Numbered from the stretch's first letter, positions 9,964-19,415 are shown. The stretch is 44,385 bases of DNA from Sphingomonadaceae bacterium (GCA_021300355.1 JAJTEF010000011.1:1-44385), one strand, 5' to 3'. The notes: generated from the letters alone by a model not told the origin. Program-made: numbers and translations.

Positions 9964-10076
9964 TGTCCCCGTCATGGGCAACGCGATAGCGGAGCCGTTC
10001 CTGCGGGGCAATGCTTGCCCTGGCGGCACCACCGCGTTAGGGCAGTTTAAATTATAAAATAGGGTCAAAGCCAAAA

Positions 10077-12281
10077 ATGAACGATAGCGACGTCCAGATT
10101 ACAGCTCAGGAAGCATTGGATTTCCATTCCCAGGGCCGCCCGGGAAAAATCGAAATCGTGGCAACCAAGCCAATGGCGACGCAACGTGATTTGTCGCTCG
10201 CATATTCACCGGGTGTCGCGGTGCCGGTGCAGGCCATTTATGACGACCCGGCAACGGCCTATGATTATACTGCGAAGGGTAATCTCGTCGCCGTTATCTC
10301 AAATGGTACAGCGATTCTTGGCATGGGCAATTTGGGTGCATTGGCATCCAAGCCGGTGATGGAAGGTAAGGCGGTGCTGTTCAAACGCTTCGCCGACGTC
10401 GACTCGATCGATATCGAGGTGAAGACCGAAGATGCGCAGCGTTTCATTGATGCGGTCGAACTTCTTGAACCGACATTTGGTGGCATCAATCTGGAAGATA
10501 TCGCCGCGCCTGATTGCTTCATCATTGAACAGACGTTGAAAGAACGGATGAATATTCCGGTCTTTCATGATGACCAGCACGGTACCGCGATCATCGCGGC
10601 CGCGGGATTGATCAATGCGTGCGAGCTTACGGGCCGTTCGCTGAAAGACATAAAGATTGTCTGCAATGGCGCAGGCGCAGCGGCGATTGCCTGCACCGAA
10701 CTGATCAAGGCCATGGGCGTACCGCACGACAATGTCATTATGTGCGACCGTTCCGGCGTGATTTATCAGGGCCGTACGGACGGCATGGATCAGTGGAAAT
10801 CGGCGCATGCGGCAAAAACAACTGCGCGCAATCTGGCAGAGGCCATCGTCGGCGCAGATGTTTTCCTTGGCCTTTCCGCCGCCAATGCGTTGAGCGCCGA
10901 TATGGTAAAGTCGATGGCGCCTGAACCAATCATCTTCGCGATGGCGAACCCCGATCCCGAAATCTCGCCACCTGTGGCGCGCGCGGCGCGGCCCGATGCG
11001 ATCATTGCGACGGGACGGTCGGATTTTCCAAATCAGGTCAACAATGTCTTGTGCTTTCCATTCCTGTTCCGCGGGGCGCTAGATGTGCGCGCGACGACGA
11101 TCAACGAACCCATGAAGATTGCGGCATCGCATGCCTTGGCGCAATTGGCGCGTGAAACGGTGCCCGAAGAAGTGGCGGCTGCCTATGGCGGCATGATGCA
11201 CAAATTCGGCCGTGATTATATTATCCCCTCGCCGTTCGACCCGCGTCTCATGGAAATCGTCGCCTCGGCCGTTGCAAAAGCAGCGATGGACTCGGGCGTC
11301 GCGCAAAAGCCGATTGCCGATATGAACGCCTACCGCGCGAGCCTGCGCGCGCGTCAAAACCCGACGACATCCGTTCTGACCCAAGTTTATGCAGCCGCAA
11401 GGGCAAAGCCAAAGCGCATCATTTTTGCCGAAGCCGAAGAAGATGTCGTGTTGCGCGCCGCCGTTCAGTTCAAACAAGATGGCTATGGCGTACCCGTGCT
11501 GGTCGGACGCGATGCGCGCGTTACCGAAAAACTGATCGGACTCGGCGCCAATCCGGACGAATATGAAATCCATAACAGCGCCCAAAGTCCACTGGTCGAG
11601 AAAATGGTCGACCGGTTATATGGCCGCCTGCAGCGTCGTGGTTATCTGCGCCGCGATATCCAGCGGATGGTCAACCGCGACCGCAACATCTTTGGCGCAC
11701 TGCTGCTGCAGATGGATCAAGCCGACGCGATGATCACGGGCGTGACGCGTACCTTTGGACAAACCTTGGTCATGGTCGGGAAAACACATACGGTGTTTAT
11801 CGCCGACACCACGGTCAACGAACGCCCGACAGCGGAAGAACTTGCCCATATTGCCGAGAAAACCGCTGGCGTTGCCCGCCGCATGGGCCATGTTCCGCGC
11901 GTTGCGTTCCTGTCATTCTCCACCTTCGGCAATCCGGCTGGAAACTGGCTCAATAACATCCGCGATGCCGTTTCTATATTGGATGCCCGCCGCCCCGACT
12001 TCGAATATGAAGGCGACATGCCGCCGGATGTTGCGCTCAACCCAGCGTTGATGAAAAACTATCCGTTCTGCCGTTTGTCCGGACCAGCCAACGTGCTGGT
12101 CATGCCCGGTCTGCAATCGGCAAATCTGTCGGCAAAGCTGTTGCGCGAATTGGGTGGTGACCAAGTCATCGGACCCATGCTGCTGGGTATCGAGCGTCAG
12201 GTACAGGTGGCCACTATGGCATCAAGCGCCGGCGACCTGGTGACCTTGGCGGTACTTGCTGCGGCAGGTGTCACCGAATAA
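10077..12281 (+). CDS. maeB: NADP-dependent malic enzyme with phosphotransacetylase-like domain
   Basis: A 734-aa two-domain protein. Residues 1 to about 430 are malic enzyme (oxidative decarboxylation of malate to pyruvate), with YSPGVAVPV near 42, DDQHGTAI near 165 and the Rossmann segment CNGAGAAAIAC. From about residue 446 (RIIFAEAEEDVVLRA) it continues as a phosphate acetyltransferase-like domain, which in characterised MaeB proteins is usually regulatory (acetyl-CoA sensing). Length is normal for MaeB. It feeds pyruvate and NADPH in the cytoplasm. A bidirectional-looking terminator follows. Confidence 0.96.
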   Translation: MNDSDVQITAQEALDFHSQGRPGKIEIVATKPMATQRDLSLAYSPGVAVPVQAIYDDPATAYDYTAKGNLVAVISNGTAILGMGNLGALASKPVMEGKAVLFKRFADVDSIDIEVKTEDAQRFIDAVELLEPTFGGINLEDIAAPDCFIIEQTLKERMNIPVFHDDQHGTAIIAAAGLINACELTGRSLKDIKIVCNGAGAAAIACTELIKAMGVPHDNVIMCDRSGVIYQGRTDGMDQWKSAHAAKTTARNLAEAIVGADVFLGLSAANALSADMVKSMAPEPIIFAMANPDPEISPPVARAARPDAIIATGRSDFPNQVNNVLCFPFLFRGALDVRATTINEPMKIAASHALAQLARETVPEEVAAAYGGMMHKFGRDYIIPSPFDPRLMEIVASAVAKAAMDSGVAQKPIADMNAYRASLRARQNPTTSVLTQVYAAARAKPKRIIFAEAEEDVVLRAAVQFKQDGYGVPVLVGRDARVTEKLIGLGANPDEYEIHNSAQSPLVEKMVDRLYGRLQRRGYLRRDIQRMVNRDRNIFGALLLQMDQADAMITGVTRTFGQTLVMVGKTHTVFIADTTVNERPTAEELAHIAEKTAGVARRMGHVPRVAFLSFSTFGNPAGNWLNNIRDAVSILDARRPDFEYEGDMPPDVALNPALMKNYPFCRLSGPANVLVMPGLQSANLSAKLLRELGGDQVIGPMLLGIERQVQVATMASSAGDLVTLAVLAAAGVTE

Positions 12282-12291
12282 TCGGCAGGAA

Positions 12292-12318
12292 AGCGGGGGC
12301 GATTGTCCCCGCCTTTTC
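12292..12318. terminator. Hairpin terminator between maeB and bamE
   Basis: GCGGGG at 12293-12298 pairs with CCCCGC at 12307-12312 around an 8-base loop. It is followed by CTTTT on the plus strand, the classic intrinsic-terminator pattern, 11 bases after the maeB stop. On the minus strand the same stem is followed by only TTT, so it may also help end bamE transcription. Confidence 0.75.
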
Positions 12319-12341
12319 GATATCGTGATGTTACGTCAGAA

Positions 12342-12815
12342 TCAGTTCGGGCTGTTCGGCGTTGAACCTTGACCACTGCCTGCGCCGACAGCACCGATAT
12401 TGCCGAAGATTTCTTCAAAGAAGCTCTTGTTGCGGCCAAGCGTCGGCGTTTTTTCGCCTTCAGGGCTGATTTTCGAAATAAGTTCTTTGCCTGTTTGCGC
12501 AACCGAGGCGACATTTCCGGCCGCGTCAAACCGGACCTTCAGCACATATTGGGTGTCTGCCTTTGGCTGCGAGAACGCCAGCTGCTTTGCTTCGCGTGAA
12601 TAATAATACCAGTCGTTTTGATCGAACTGACCCACAAATGTCGGGCGGCCAAGCGATGCCTGAACCGATTCCCTGTTGTCTACGCCGGGTTGGATAGAGT
12701 TCAGCAAGGTCTGGTCGCCAATATAGCCCTGATGCGAGCGAAGGCGGGTACATCCAGACGCCAATGTCATAGCGGCCAATAATGCTGCAAAACCTGCAAT
12801 TTGCGTCGCGCGCAT
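12342..12815 (-). CDS. bamE: Outer membrane assembly lipoprotein BamE
   Basis: A 157-aa SmpA/OmlA-family lipoprotein, the small subunit of the BAM complex that inserts beta-barrel proteins in the outer membrane. Signal peptide and lipobox LASGC are clear, with Cys22. The signature G(x)N(R)E(x)V segment reads IQPGVDNRESVQASLGRPT, followed by WYYYSRE. The frame is open to 12860; 12815 is chosen because GGAGAAG lies just upstream and the product then starts with the signal peptide. The C-terminal tail is glycine/serine/asparagine-rich. It is divergent from the bc1 chaperone gene. Confidence 0.93.
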   Translation of the reverse strand: MRATQIAGFAALLAAMTLASGCTRLRSHQGYIGDQTLLNSIQPGVDNRESVQASLGRPTFVGQFDQNDWYYYSREAKQLAFSQPKADTQYVLKVRFDAAGNVASVAQTGKELISKISPEGEKTPTLGRNKSFFEEIFGNIGAVGAGSGQGSTPNSPN

Positions 12816-12929
12816 AAACTTCTCCGCTAATCCACTAAAGTTGGGCCTTTGCCATTGCATCCTTAAGGCGCAATATCAATATGCAATCCCAGATGAATGC
12901 CCGATGAGTAAGGATGAAAACGCGTCAAA

Positions 12930-13454
12930 ATGACATTATTGAAAAGACTTTTCGGGAAAGGGGAACCCGACCCCAAGCTTAAGCTGATTCCATTGTACAA
13001 TCAGATCGTGGCTAAAGCGCGTGAGCCGCACTGGTATATCGAGGGGCAGGTTCCGGACAGCATTGACGGACGCTTCGATATGGTTGCCTCTATATTGTCG
13101 CTGGTTCTGCTGCGGCTTGAGGACAGTGGTGATTACGCACTCGACATGGCGCGCCTTACCGAAGTGTTTGTCGACGATATGGATGGCCAACTGCGCGAAG
13201 TTGGCATCGGCGATATGATCGTTGGCAAACATATCGGCCAGATTATGAGCGCCGTCGGCGGCCGCCTCGGTGCGCTGCGCTCGGCTTTGTCAGATACGGC
13301 GGAGCTTGATGAAGCCATCGTGCGCAACATTTACAGAGGCGTTGCCCCTGAAGCTGGCGCGCTTGCCCACACACGCCAAGCTTTGTTGGATGTCGAACGT
13401 GCATTGGGGGCGCAATTGCCCGATATGATCGTTGAAGGCGACGCAAAGTGGTGA
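12930..13454 (+). CDS. Ubiquinol-cytochrome c chaperone family protein (CBP3-like)
   Basis: A 174-aa protein matching the bacterial members of the Cbp3/UQCC1 family. HWYIEGQVPDSIDGRFDM near the N-terminus and EVFVDDMDGQLREVGIGD in the middle are the characteristic stretches. In mitochondria the family assists cytochrome b synthesis and assembly into complex III; the bacterial role is inferred from that. It overlaps the DUF177 gene by 7 bases. Confidence 0.9.
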   Translation: MTLLKRLFGKGEPDPKLKLIPLYNQIVAKAREPHWYIEGQVPDSIDGRFDMVASILSLVLLRLEDSGDYALDMARLTEVFVDDMDGQLREVGIGDMIVGKHIGQIMSAVGGRLGALRSALSDTAELDEAIVRNIYRGVAPEAGALAHTRQALLDVERALGAQLPDMIVEGDAKW

Positions 13455-13978
13455 CCGCCAACGAGTTCAGCCATGTCGTCAAAATCTCCGAAGTGGGAAA
13501 CCACAGCCGCAACCTTCGGCTTTCGGCGGATAAGGCAGCGCGCCATGCCCTGATGGCGCGGTTTGATCTGGCGGCGCTGGACAATCTTGCGGCTGAAATT
13601 TCGTTGAAGCATGACGCGGATGCCGTGATTGCAACCGGACGGTTCACGGCCAGCCTCGCACAGTTTTGCATCGCAACGCATGATCCCGTTCCTGCAAAAT
13701 TGGATGAAGCCATACATATCCAATTTATTGCCGAACCCACATCCAATGGCGAAGTAGAACTCGAACTCGCACCCGAAGATTGCGACACGATGTTCCACGA
13801 TGGCCAGACCATTGATTTGGGTGAGGCGGTTGCGCAGTCAATGGGCCTCGCGCTCAATCCCTATCCGCGCAGCCCTGAGGCCGAGAAAATTTTGCGGGCT
13901 GCGGGTGTCAAAAGCGAAGAGGACGTCGTTCCAGTGGGCGCGCTCGCTGGGCTGAAGGACCTGCTGGCGAAAAAATGA
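13448..13978 (+). CDS. DUF177 (YceD family) protein
   Basis: A 176-aa protein starting at GTG 13448, inside the end of the preceding gene; GTG 13451 would serve equally. The YceD/DUF177 features are the acidic middle and the late segment DLGEAVAQSMGLALNPYPRSP. YceD proteins are linked to 23S rRNA accumulation in E. coli and to ribosome assembly in plants. In many proteobacteria it precedes rpmF and plsX; here a phosphatidyltransferase gene follows instead. Conserved cysteines of some members (CxRC) are not obvious. Confidence 0.88.
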   Translation: MVTANEFSHVVKISEVGNHSRNLRLSADKAARHALMARFDLAALDNLAAEISLKHDADAVIATGRFTASLAQFCIATHDPVPAKLDEAIHIQFIAEPTSNGEVELELAPEDCDTMFHDGQTIDLGEAVAQSMGLALNPYPRSPEAEKILRAAGVKSEEDVVPVGALAGLKDLLAKK

Positions 13979-13990
13979 TGGGCCCGCGCC

Positions 13991-14593
13991 ATGTTTGATG
14001 TGGCGCTTCGCCGACTGGTCGACCCGGCGCTGTTCCGCGTCGCGCGCGTGCTGACAGCCGCGCGGTTTTCGGCAAATGCGCTGACGATCACCGGTGCTGC
14101 CATCGGGCTGGGCGCCGCGTTTTTCATCACGCAGGCGGATTATACGGCTGCATTATTGTGCATCGTCCTCAATCGCCTTTTTGACGGTCTCGATGGCGCG
14201 ATTGCCCGAATCAATGGGCCGACGGACTTTGGCGGATATTTGGATTCGCTATGCGACTTTCTGTTCTACGTGTCTGTCCCCGTCGCATTCGGGATACTAA
14301 GCGCTGACAATCAAATGCCTGCGCTCGCGCTGGTGGCGAGCTTCATCCTGACGGCAGTCAGCTTTCTGGGATATGCGGCAATCGCCGCGCGGCGCAATGA
14401 TGATGACGGTGCACATGGCCCCAAAGCATTTATCTATTCCACCGGGCTGATGGAGGGCGGGGAAACCATCGCGTTCTTTCTGCTGTTCTGCCTGTTCCCG
14501 GCATTTTTTCCGACATTGGCGCTGATATTTGCCGCTTTGTGTATACTCACCATTGCCCAGCGCATTGCGCTCGCGGCAAAAAACTTCAGCTAA
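13991..14593 (+). CDS. CDP-alcohol phosphatidyltransferase family protein
   Basis: A 200-aa membrane protein carrying the family's metal-binding signature in the first cytoplasmic loop: D65, D68-G69, A72-R73, then G-x3-D85-x3-D89. The spacing between the Ala-Arg and the glycine is 7 rather than the usual 8. Such enzymes transfer a phosphatidyl group from CDP-diacylglycerol to an alcohol. Short size and GPTDFGGYLD suggest a subfamily of unknown acceptor, so PgsA or PssA should not be assumed. It converges with the FAD oxidoreductase gene; they overlap by 4 bases. Confidence 0.9.
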   Translation: MFDVALRRLVDPALFRVARVLTAARFSANALTITGAAIGLGAAFFITQADYTAALLCIVLNRLFDGLDGAIARINGPTDFGGYLDSLCDFLFYVSVPVAFGILSADNQMPALALVASFILTAVSFLGYAAIAARRNDDDGAHGPKAFIYSTGLMEGGETIAFFLLFCLFPAFFPTLALIFAALCILTIAQRIALAAKNFS

Positions 14594-16050
14594 CCACGCT
14601 GCCAGCGGAACCAACGCTCCGCCCATTTCAGCAATGCTTCGGGCTTGCGCGCCAACCCGAACTGACCCGCAGCATATTTGTTCGCCTCAGCCCATGTTGG
14701 GTAGGGGTGAATGGTCTGCAGGATTTTGCGCAGCCCCATTTTATGCTTCATCGCGAAGGTGACTTCGGCGAGAATTTCGCCCGCATTCTGCCCAATGATC
14801 GTTGCGCCCAAAATGCGATCACTGCCTTTGGCGGTCAGAATTTTGACAAAGCCATGCGCTTCGCTTTCGGCAATCGCCCGGTCGAGATCATCAAGGTCGT
14901 AGCGCGTGACATCGAACGACAGGCCTTGCGCGCGCGCCTCCGCTTCGGTCAAGCCGACCGTCGCCAATTCGGGTTCCGTGTAAGTGACACGCGGCAGGAC
15001 GCGGTAATCGGTGCGGTATTTCTTGAACGGCCGCGCCAGTGCATTCACGCTCGCATACCATGCCTCATGACTGCCGCCGTGCGTTAACTGCTGGCGTCCG
15101 GCAACGTCGCCCGCACAATATATATGCGGCATGTTCGTGCGCAGAAAATCATCATTCGCAAGCTGGCCACCCACAACCAAACCCAATTCTTCAAGGCCAA
15201 AGCCGGACACCCGCGGCTTGCGGCCGACGGCAATGATGATGTCATCATAGGCTATCGATTTTTCACCCTGGGGTCCTGCAACGACCAGAGTTTTTCCAGA
15301 CGCGAACCGCACGGCACGGTGGGCCGTGTGAACGCTCACGCCCTCCGCCTGCAATCGCGCGGTCACCAATGCAGCGGCATCTGCATCCTCTTTCAGTAGC
15401 AACCGATCCGCCATTTCGACGATGGTCACTTTTGACCCCAAACGCTGGAATGCCTGCGCAAGTTCGCAGCCAATGGGACCGCCACCCAAAATCAGCAGAC
15501 GGTTGGGTGCACTTGGCCGGTCCGCCATGGCATGCCACAAACTCTCGCTGGTCAGATAGCCGCTATCCTCCACGCCCGGCAGCGGCGGGATGAACGGTGC
15601 GGCCCCCGTGGCGATGATGAAGGATTTTGCGGTTAACTGGCGTGCGCCATCAATTTCGATAGTCCACGGATCAACGAAGCGCGCATAGCCCTTTACGCAA
15701 TCGACGCCGAGACCCGTAAAGCGTTCAACGCTATCATGCGGCTCAATCGCGGTAATGACATCGCGGACGCGGCGCATGACTGCGGGGAAGTCGATGACGG
15801 GCGCGCCGCTCTGAATGCCAAAGCGGGCCGAGCCCGCAACCTGATGCGCAACCTTTGCGCTTTTGATCAGCGCCTTGGACGGCACGCATCCGGTGTTCAG
15901 GCAATCGCCCCCCATGTCATGCGCTTCGACCAAGGTCACTTTCGCTTTGACCATTGACGCGATGTAGGCCGAGACCAAGCCCGCCGACCCGGCACCAATG
16001 ACAATGACATTGCGGTCAAACCGCTTCGGCTTTTGCCACTGTTTAGCCAC
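14590..16050 (-). CDS. FAD-dependent pyridine nucleotide-disulfide oxidoreductase
   Basis: A 486-aa flavoprotein of the dihydrolipoamide dehydrogenase/mercuric reductase superfamily. FAD-binding GAGSAG is at 19-24, and the redox-active pair is in CLNTGC (Cys50, Cys55). The NAD(P) motif is GGGPIGCELA, and the second FAD segment reads IYCAGDVAG. The C-terminal HPYPTWAEANKY departs from the HAHPTLSE-type motif of true lipoamide dehydrogenases, and there is no N-terminal heavy-metal domain or C-terminal Cys pair as in MerA. The substrate is therefore unknown. It overlaps the TVP38/TMEM64 gene by 8 bases; the two families also occur fused, which supports a joint function at the membrane. Confidence 0.92.
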   Translation of the reverse strand: MAKQWQKPKRFDRNVIVIGAGSAGLVSAYIASMVKAKVTLVEAHDMGGDCLNTGCVPSKALIKSAKVAHQVAGSARFGIQSGAPVIDFPAVMRRVRDVITAIEPHDSVERFTGLGVDCVKGYARFVDPWTIEIDGARQLTAKSFIIATGAAPFIPPLPGVEDSGYLTSESLWHAMADRPSAPNRLLILGGGPIGCELAQAFQRLGSKVTIVEMADRLLLKEDADAAALVTARLQAEGVSVHTAHRAVRFASGKTLVVAGPQGEKSIAYDDIIIAVGRKPRVSGFGLEELGLVVGGQLANDDFLRTNMPHIYCAGDVAGRQQLTHGGSHEAWYASVNALARPFKKYRTDYRVLPRVTYTEPELATVGLTEAEARAQGLSFDVTRYDLDDLDRAIAESEAHGFVKILTAKGSDRILGATIIGQNAGEILAEVTFAMKHKMGLRKILQTIHPYPTWAEANKYAAGQFGLARKPEALLKWAERWFRWQRG

Positions 16051-16717
16051 GGCTGCGCTTTACAATCGCTACAATGCCCCTTGCCGCCCAGGGGAAGAAT
16101 GCCAGCGCCACGAATGAGGCAATAAGTGTTGGCGACAACAATCCTGCCGTGCTTTCTATGCGGCTGATCTGGGTGCCTGCATTCACGAACACGATCGTCG
16201 CTGGCAACATACCGATCTGGCTGACCCAGAAGAATGTGCCGGTTTTAATCCGCGTCAGACCCATCAGCAGATTGATGACGAAGAACGGAAATACCGGAAT
16301 CAAACGCAGCGTGAACAAATAAAATGCGCCGTCTTTTTCAAGTCCGTCATCAACCGCGCGCAAGCGTTCGCCGAATTTGCCCTGCACCCAATCACGCAGC
16401 AAATAACGTGAACTGAGAAACGCCAATGTTGCGCCCATCGTTGATGCAAAGGAGACAATGATCGTGCCAAGGACAACGCCAAACAAAGCACCGGCGACCA
16501 AGCTCATGATCGCAGCGCCCGGAATCGATAATCCCGTCACCGCAACATAAAGAAGGAAAAACCCAGCGATATACAAAGCCGGATTTGCATCCTTTGCCGC
16601 GACAATTTCTGCCTGACTGGCTTTGAAATTTTCGAGGCTTAGATATTGGCCCAAATCAAAAGCAAAATAGGCCGCAATCGCGCCAATCAGGACAAGAGCC
16701 AAAACTGCTTTTTTCAT
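16043..16717 (-). CDS. TVP38/TMEM64 (DedA/VTT superfamily) membrane protein
   Basis: A 224-aa inner-membrane protein with about five or six hydrophobic segments. The VTT-domain signature is visible: SIPGAAIMSLVAGALFG, then GATLAFLSSRYLLRDWVQ, and FTLRLIPVFPFFVINLLMGLT. VTT-domain proteins in eukaryotes include lipid scramblases, and bacterial DedA relatives help recycle carrier lipids; the role of this one is unknown. It is translationally coupled to the FAD oxidoreductase downstream and lies 47 bases downstream of ssb. Confidence 0.9.
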   Translation of the reverse strand: MKKAVLALVLIGAIAAYFAFDLGQYLSLENFKASQAEIVAAKDANPALYIAGFFLLYVAVTGLSIPGAAIMSLVAGALFGVVLGTIIVSFASTMGATLAFLSSRYLLRDWVQGKFGERLRAVDDGLEKDGAFYLFTLRLIPVFPFFVINLLMGLTRIKTGTFFWVSQIGMLPATIVFVNAGTQISRIESTAGLLSPTLIASFVALAFFPWAARGIVAIVKRSRG

Positions 16718-16764
16718 TTTGGCCCCTGTTCAATCTGTTATTGCAATTGGCTGCTGGCTAGCGA

Positions 16765-17286
16765 TCAAAATGGTACGTCGTCGTCGAGGTCATTGTCGAA
16801 ATCACCGCCGCCAAAGCCGGAAGAGCTTCCGCCGCCGCCACCGGCGCCCCAATTATTGGCACCGGACGATCCGCCCGACGAACCACCGCCAGATGCGCCG
16901 CCGCTCCAGCCATCGCCGCCGCCTGATCCGCCCTTTGGACCATCAAGCATAACCAGCTTGCCATCAAAGCCGGCAACCGACACTTCAGTTGTGTAACGGT
17001 CGTTACCCGAAGCATCCTGCCATTTGCGGGTGCGCAATTGGCCTTCGATGTACACCTTGCTGCCTTTTTTCAGGAAACGCTCGGCGACGCCCACAAGGCC
17101 GTCGGAGTTCAACACGACACTATGCCATTCAGTGCGTTCTTTTTTCTCGCCCGTCGTGCGGTCTTTCCAGTCTTCCGACGTCGCGATCCGCAGGTTGCAA
17201 ATGCGCCCACCATTCTGGAAGGATTTGACTTCGGGATCAGCACCCAAATTGCCCACGATGATAACTTTATTGACGCTTCCCGCCAT
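16765..17286 (-). CDS. ssb: Single-stranded DNA-binding protein Ssb
   Basis: A 173-aa SSB with an N-terminal OB-fold of about 115 residues ([36 protein letters not shown]). A long glycine/serine-rich linker follows, then the acidic tip DDDVPF that recruits replication and repair partners. The linker is low-complexity, with tandem [10 protein letters not shown]-like runs. AGGGCAGGA precedes the ATG. It lies between feoB and the TMEM64 gene in the same direction. Confidence 0.98.
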   Translation of the reverse strand: MAGSVNKVIIVGNLGADPEVKSFQNGGRICNLRIATSEDWKDRTTGEKKERTEWHSVVLNSDGLVGVAERFLKKGSKVYIEGQLRTRKWQDASGNDRYTTEVSVAGFDGKLVMLDGPKGGSGGGDGWSGGASGGGSSGGSSGANNWGAGGGGGSSSGFGGGDFDNDLDDDVPF

Positions 17287-17322
17287 GTTCCTGCCCTCTA
17301 ATCAAATGATCTTGTAAACTTG

Positions 17323-19176
17323 CTATAAGCCGAAGGAACGCGCTGTCCAATATGTTATGCCCGCGGCGGCATATGCCAGCGCAAAAAGATAGGTGACCAT
17401 GAAGATCGGCCATTTCCATCCATTGGTTTCGCGCCGTGTCACGGCAATGGTGGAAATGCACTGCGGCGCAAAGACGAACCACGCCAGAAAGGCCAGGGCT
17501 GTCGCAAGTGACCAGTCCGCCGCCAGCTTGGGACCAAGACTAGACGCCGCCGCGTCTTCATCCGCCGCATCAATGGCATAGACCGTCGCCAATGCGGAGA
17601 CGGCGACTTCGCGCGCAGCCATCGCCGGAATGAGCGCGAGCGCAATATCATGATTGAAGCCAATCGGCCTCACAATCGGTTCAAGTCCGTCTGCAACGCG
17701 GCCAGCGAACGAATATTCCACTTGCGAAATGCCGCTGCCCACATGCGCTTTGGGAAAGCTTAAAAGCGCCCACAATATGATAGTCGCCGCAAAAATAATC
17801 GTGCCCGCGCGGCGCAGAAACACCCACGCCCGCTGCCATAGGTTCAACGCAATATCTCTTAGCCGTGGCCATTGATAACGTGGCATTTCGATGAGGAAAC
17901 TGCTCGTCCGGCTTTGCGTAACAAAGCGCTGGATGACGGCCGCGGCCAGCATCGCACCCAATATACCTGCGATATACAGGCCAAAGAGAACAAGGCCCTG
18001 CAACCCGATGCCGGGTCCTACGGTGGTCGATGGAATGAACGCCCCAATGATGACGGTATAAACGGGCAGTCGCGCCGAACAGGTCATCAACGGCGCAATC
18101 AATATGGTCGCCAGCCGTTCCTTCTGATCCATGATCGTGCGCGTCGCCATGATCCCGGGAATGGCGCAGGCGAAGGATGACAAAAGCGGAATGAAGCTGT
18201 GCCCCGAAAGACCAACCGCCGCCATGACCCTGTCCATGACAAAGGCAGCGCGCGTCATATAACCCGATGCCTCAAGCAGCAAAATGAACAGGAACAGGAT
18301 CAAAATCTGCGGAAGGAAGACGATCACCGATCCGACGCCCGCAATGACGCCATCGGTCAAGAATGACCGGAATAATCCATCCGGCAACGCGCCCGTAATC
18401 GCATCACTTAACAGGGCAAAGCCGCTTTCGATCCAACCAATCGGTGCCTCAGACCAGCCGTACACCGCCTGAAACATGAGGAACAACAAAGCGAGCAGAA
18501 TGACGACGCCGCCGACCGGGTGCAGCAATACGGAATCGAGCCTGCGCGTCCACTGGCGGCCAGAGGTTTCGCTCACGATCACGGAACGCGCAATGTCGCG
18601 TGCCTGCTGGTTCTTCGCGCCGAACGATACCGCAACTGGCTCAACCGAAGCCCGCGGCGTTTTGAGTGTGCGTTCAAGCTCTGCCATCAAAGGCGCGAGG
18701 CCACGACGACGTACCGCCACCGTTTCAATAACGGGTGCGCCCAATGCGCGGGCGAGCTTTTCTGCATCCAGTTGCAAGCCGTCGCGTTCAGCAAGATCAA
18801 CCATGTTCAACGCGACCACGGTCGGTAGGCCCTGCGCAATCAGCTCGAGCGCGAAGCGCAGATGGTTATCGAGGTTGCCGGCATCCAGCACGATCACAAG
18901 CGCGTCCGGACGGCGATGGCCCTCCAGATTTCCCAACACGACATCGCGGGTGACGGCTTCGTCAAGGCTATCGGGATCAAGGCTATACGCACCGGGCAGG
19001 TCGATCATTTCAACGGGTTGGCCGTCGTCAAACGTCGCCCGCCCCGATTTGCGCTCAACCGTGACGCCGGGATAATTCGCAATCTTCTGCCGTGCGCCGG
19101 TCAGCGCATTGAACAACGCACTTTTCCCGGCATTGGGGTTCCCGACAAGGGCAACGAGCGGTGGCATTTGCGTCAT
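17323..19176 (-). CDS. feoB: Ferrous iron transporter FeoB
   Basis: A 617-aa inner-membrane Fe(II) importer. The N-terminal G-protein domain has G1 GNPNAGKS (12-19), G3 DLPG, G4 NMVD. The membrane part contains paired gate motifs, including the pore segment SSFACAIPGIMATRT and later IPAMAAREVAVSAL. It is shorter than E. coli FeoB (773 aa) but within the family range. Its start overlaps the feoA stop by 4 bases, so FeoA and FeoB are probably made together. Confidence 0.97.
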   Translation of the reverse strand: MTQMPPLVALVGNPNAGKSALFNALTGARQKIANYPGVTVERKSGRATFDDGQPVEMIDLPGAYSLDPDSLDEAVTRDVVLGNLEGHRRPDALVIVLDAGNLDNHLRFALELIAQGLPTVVALNMVDLAERDGLQLDAEKLARALGAPVIETVAVRRRGLAPLMAELERTLKTPRASVEPVAVSFGAKNQQARDIARSVIVSETSGRQWTRRLDSVLLHPVGGVVILLALLFLMFQAVYGWSEAPIGWIESGFALLSDAITGALPDGLFRSFLTDGVIAGVGSVIVFLPQILILFLFILLLEASGYMTRAAFVMDRVMAAVGLSGHSFIPLLSSFACAIPGIMATRTIMDQKERLATILIAPLMTCSARLPVYTVIIGAFIPSTTVGPGIGLQGLVLFGLYIAGILGAMLAAAVIQRFVTQSRTSSFLIEMPRYQWPRLRDIALNLWQRAWVFLRRAGTIIFAATIILWALLSFPKAHVGSGISQVEYSFAGRVADGLEPIVRPIGFNHDIALALIPAMAAREVAVSALATVYAIDAADEDAAASSLGPKLAADWSLATALAFLAWFVFAPQCISTIAVTRRETNGWKWPIFMVTYLFALAYAAAGITYWTARSFGL

Positions 19177-19415
19177 GGCTTAAGCTCGCAATCGATGGCC
19201 GCGGCAACATTGGTGCGCAAGGCCACGGTCATTCGGCCAACACGCACGGCAAGCGGGTCGCGCCACATCAAAATACCCTTGTGCAATGCTTCTATGGTGA
19301 CCCCGGGTTCAAAGCCAAGTGAACGCAGACGATGCCCTTCCTGATCGGGTAAAACATCCCAATCGATGGCCCGAATAACCGCGGCGCGGTTCAGTGGAAG
19401 ATGGTCAAGTTGCAC
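19173..19415 (-). CDS. feoA: Ferrous iron transport protein FeoA
   Basis: An 80-aa SH3-like cytoplasmic partner of FeoB. It starts at GTG 19415 without an obvious strong ribosome binding site. LRSLGFEPGVTIEALHKG and DPLAVRVGRMTVALR fit the FeoA fold. It overlaps feoB by ATGA. A Fur-like imperfect palindrome lies immediately upstream. Confidence 0.92.
   Translation of the reverse strand: MQLDHLPLNRAAVIRAIDWDVLPDQEGHRLRSLGFEPGVTIEALHKGILMWRDPLAVRVGRMTVALRTNVAAAIDCELKP

Noticed and set aside
14590-16050. Calling the FAD oxidoreductase a lipoamide dehydrogenase or mercuric reductase.
   Set aside because: No pyruvate or oxoglutarate dehydrogenase genes adjoin, the C-terminal active-site motif differs, and MerA's extra cysteines are absent.
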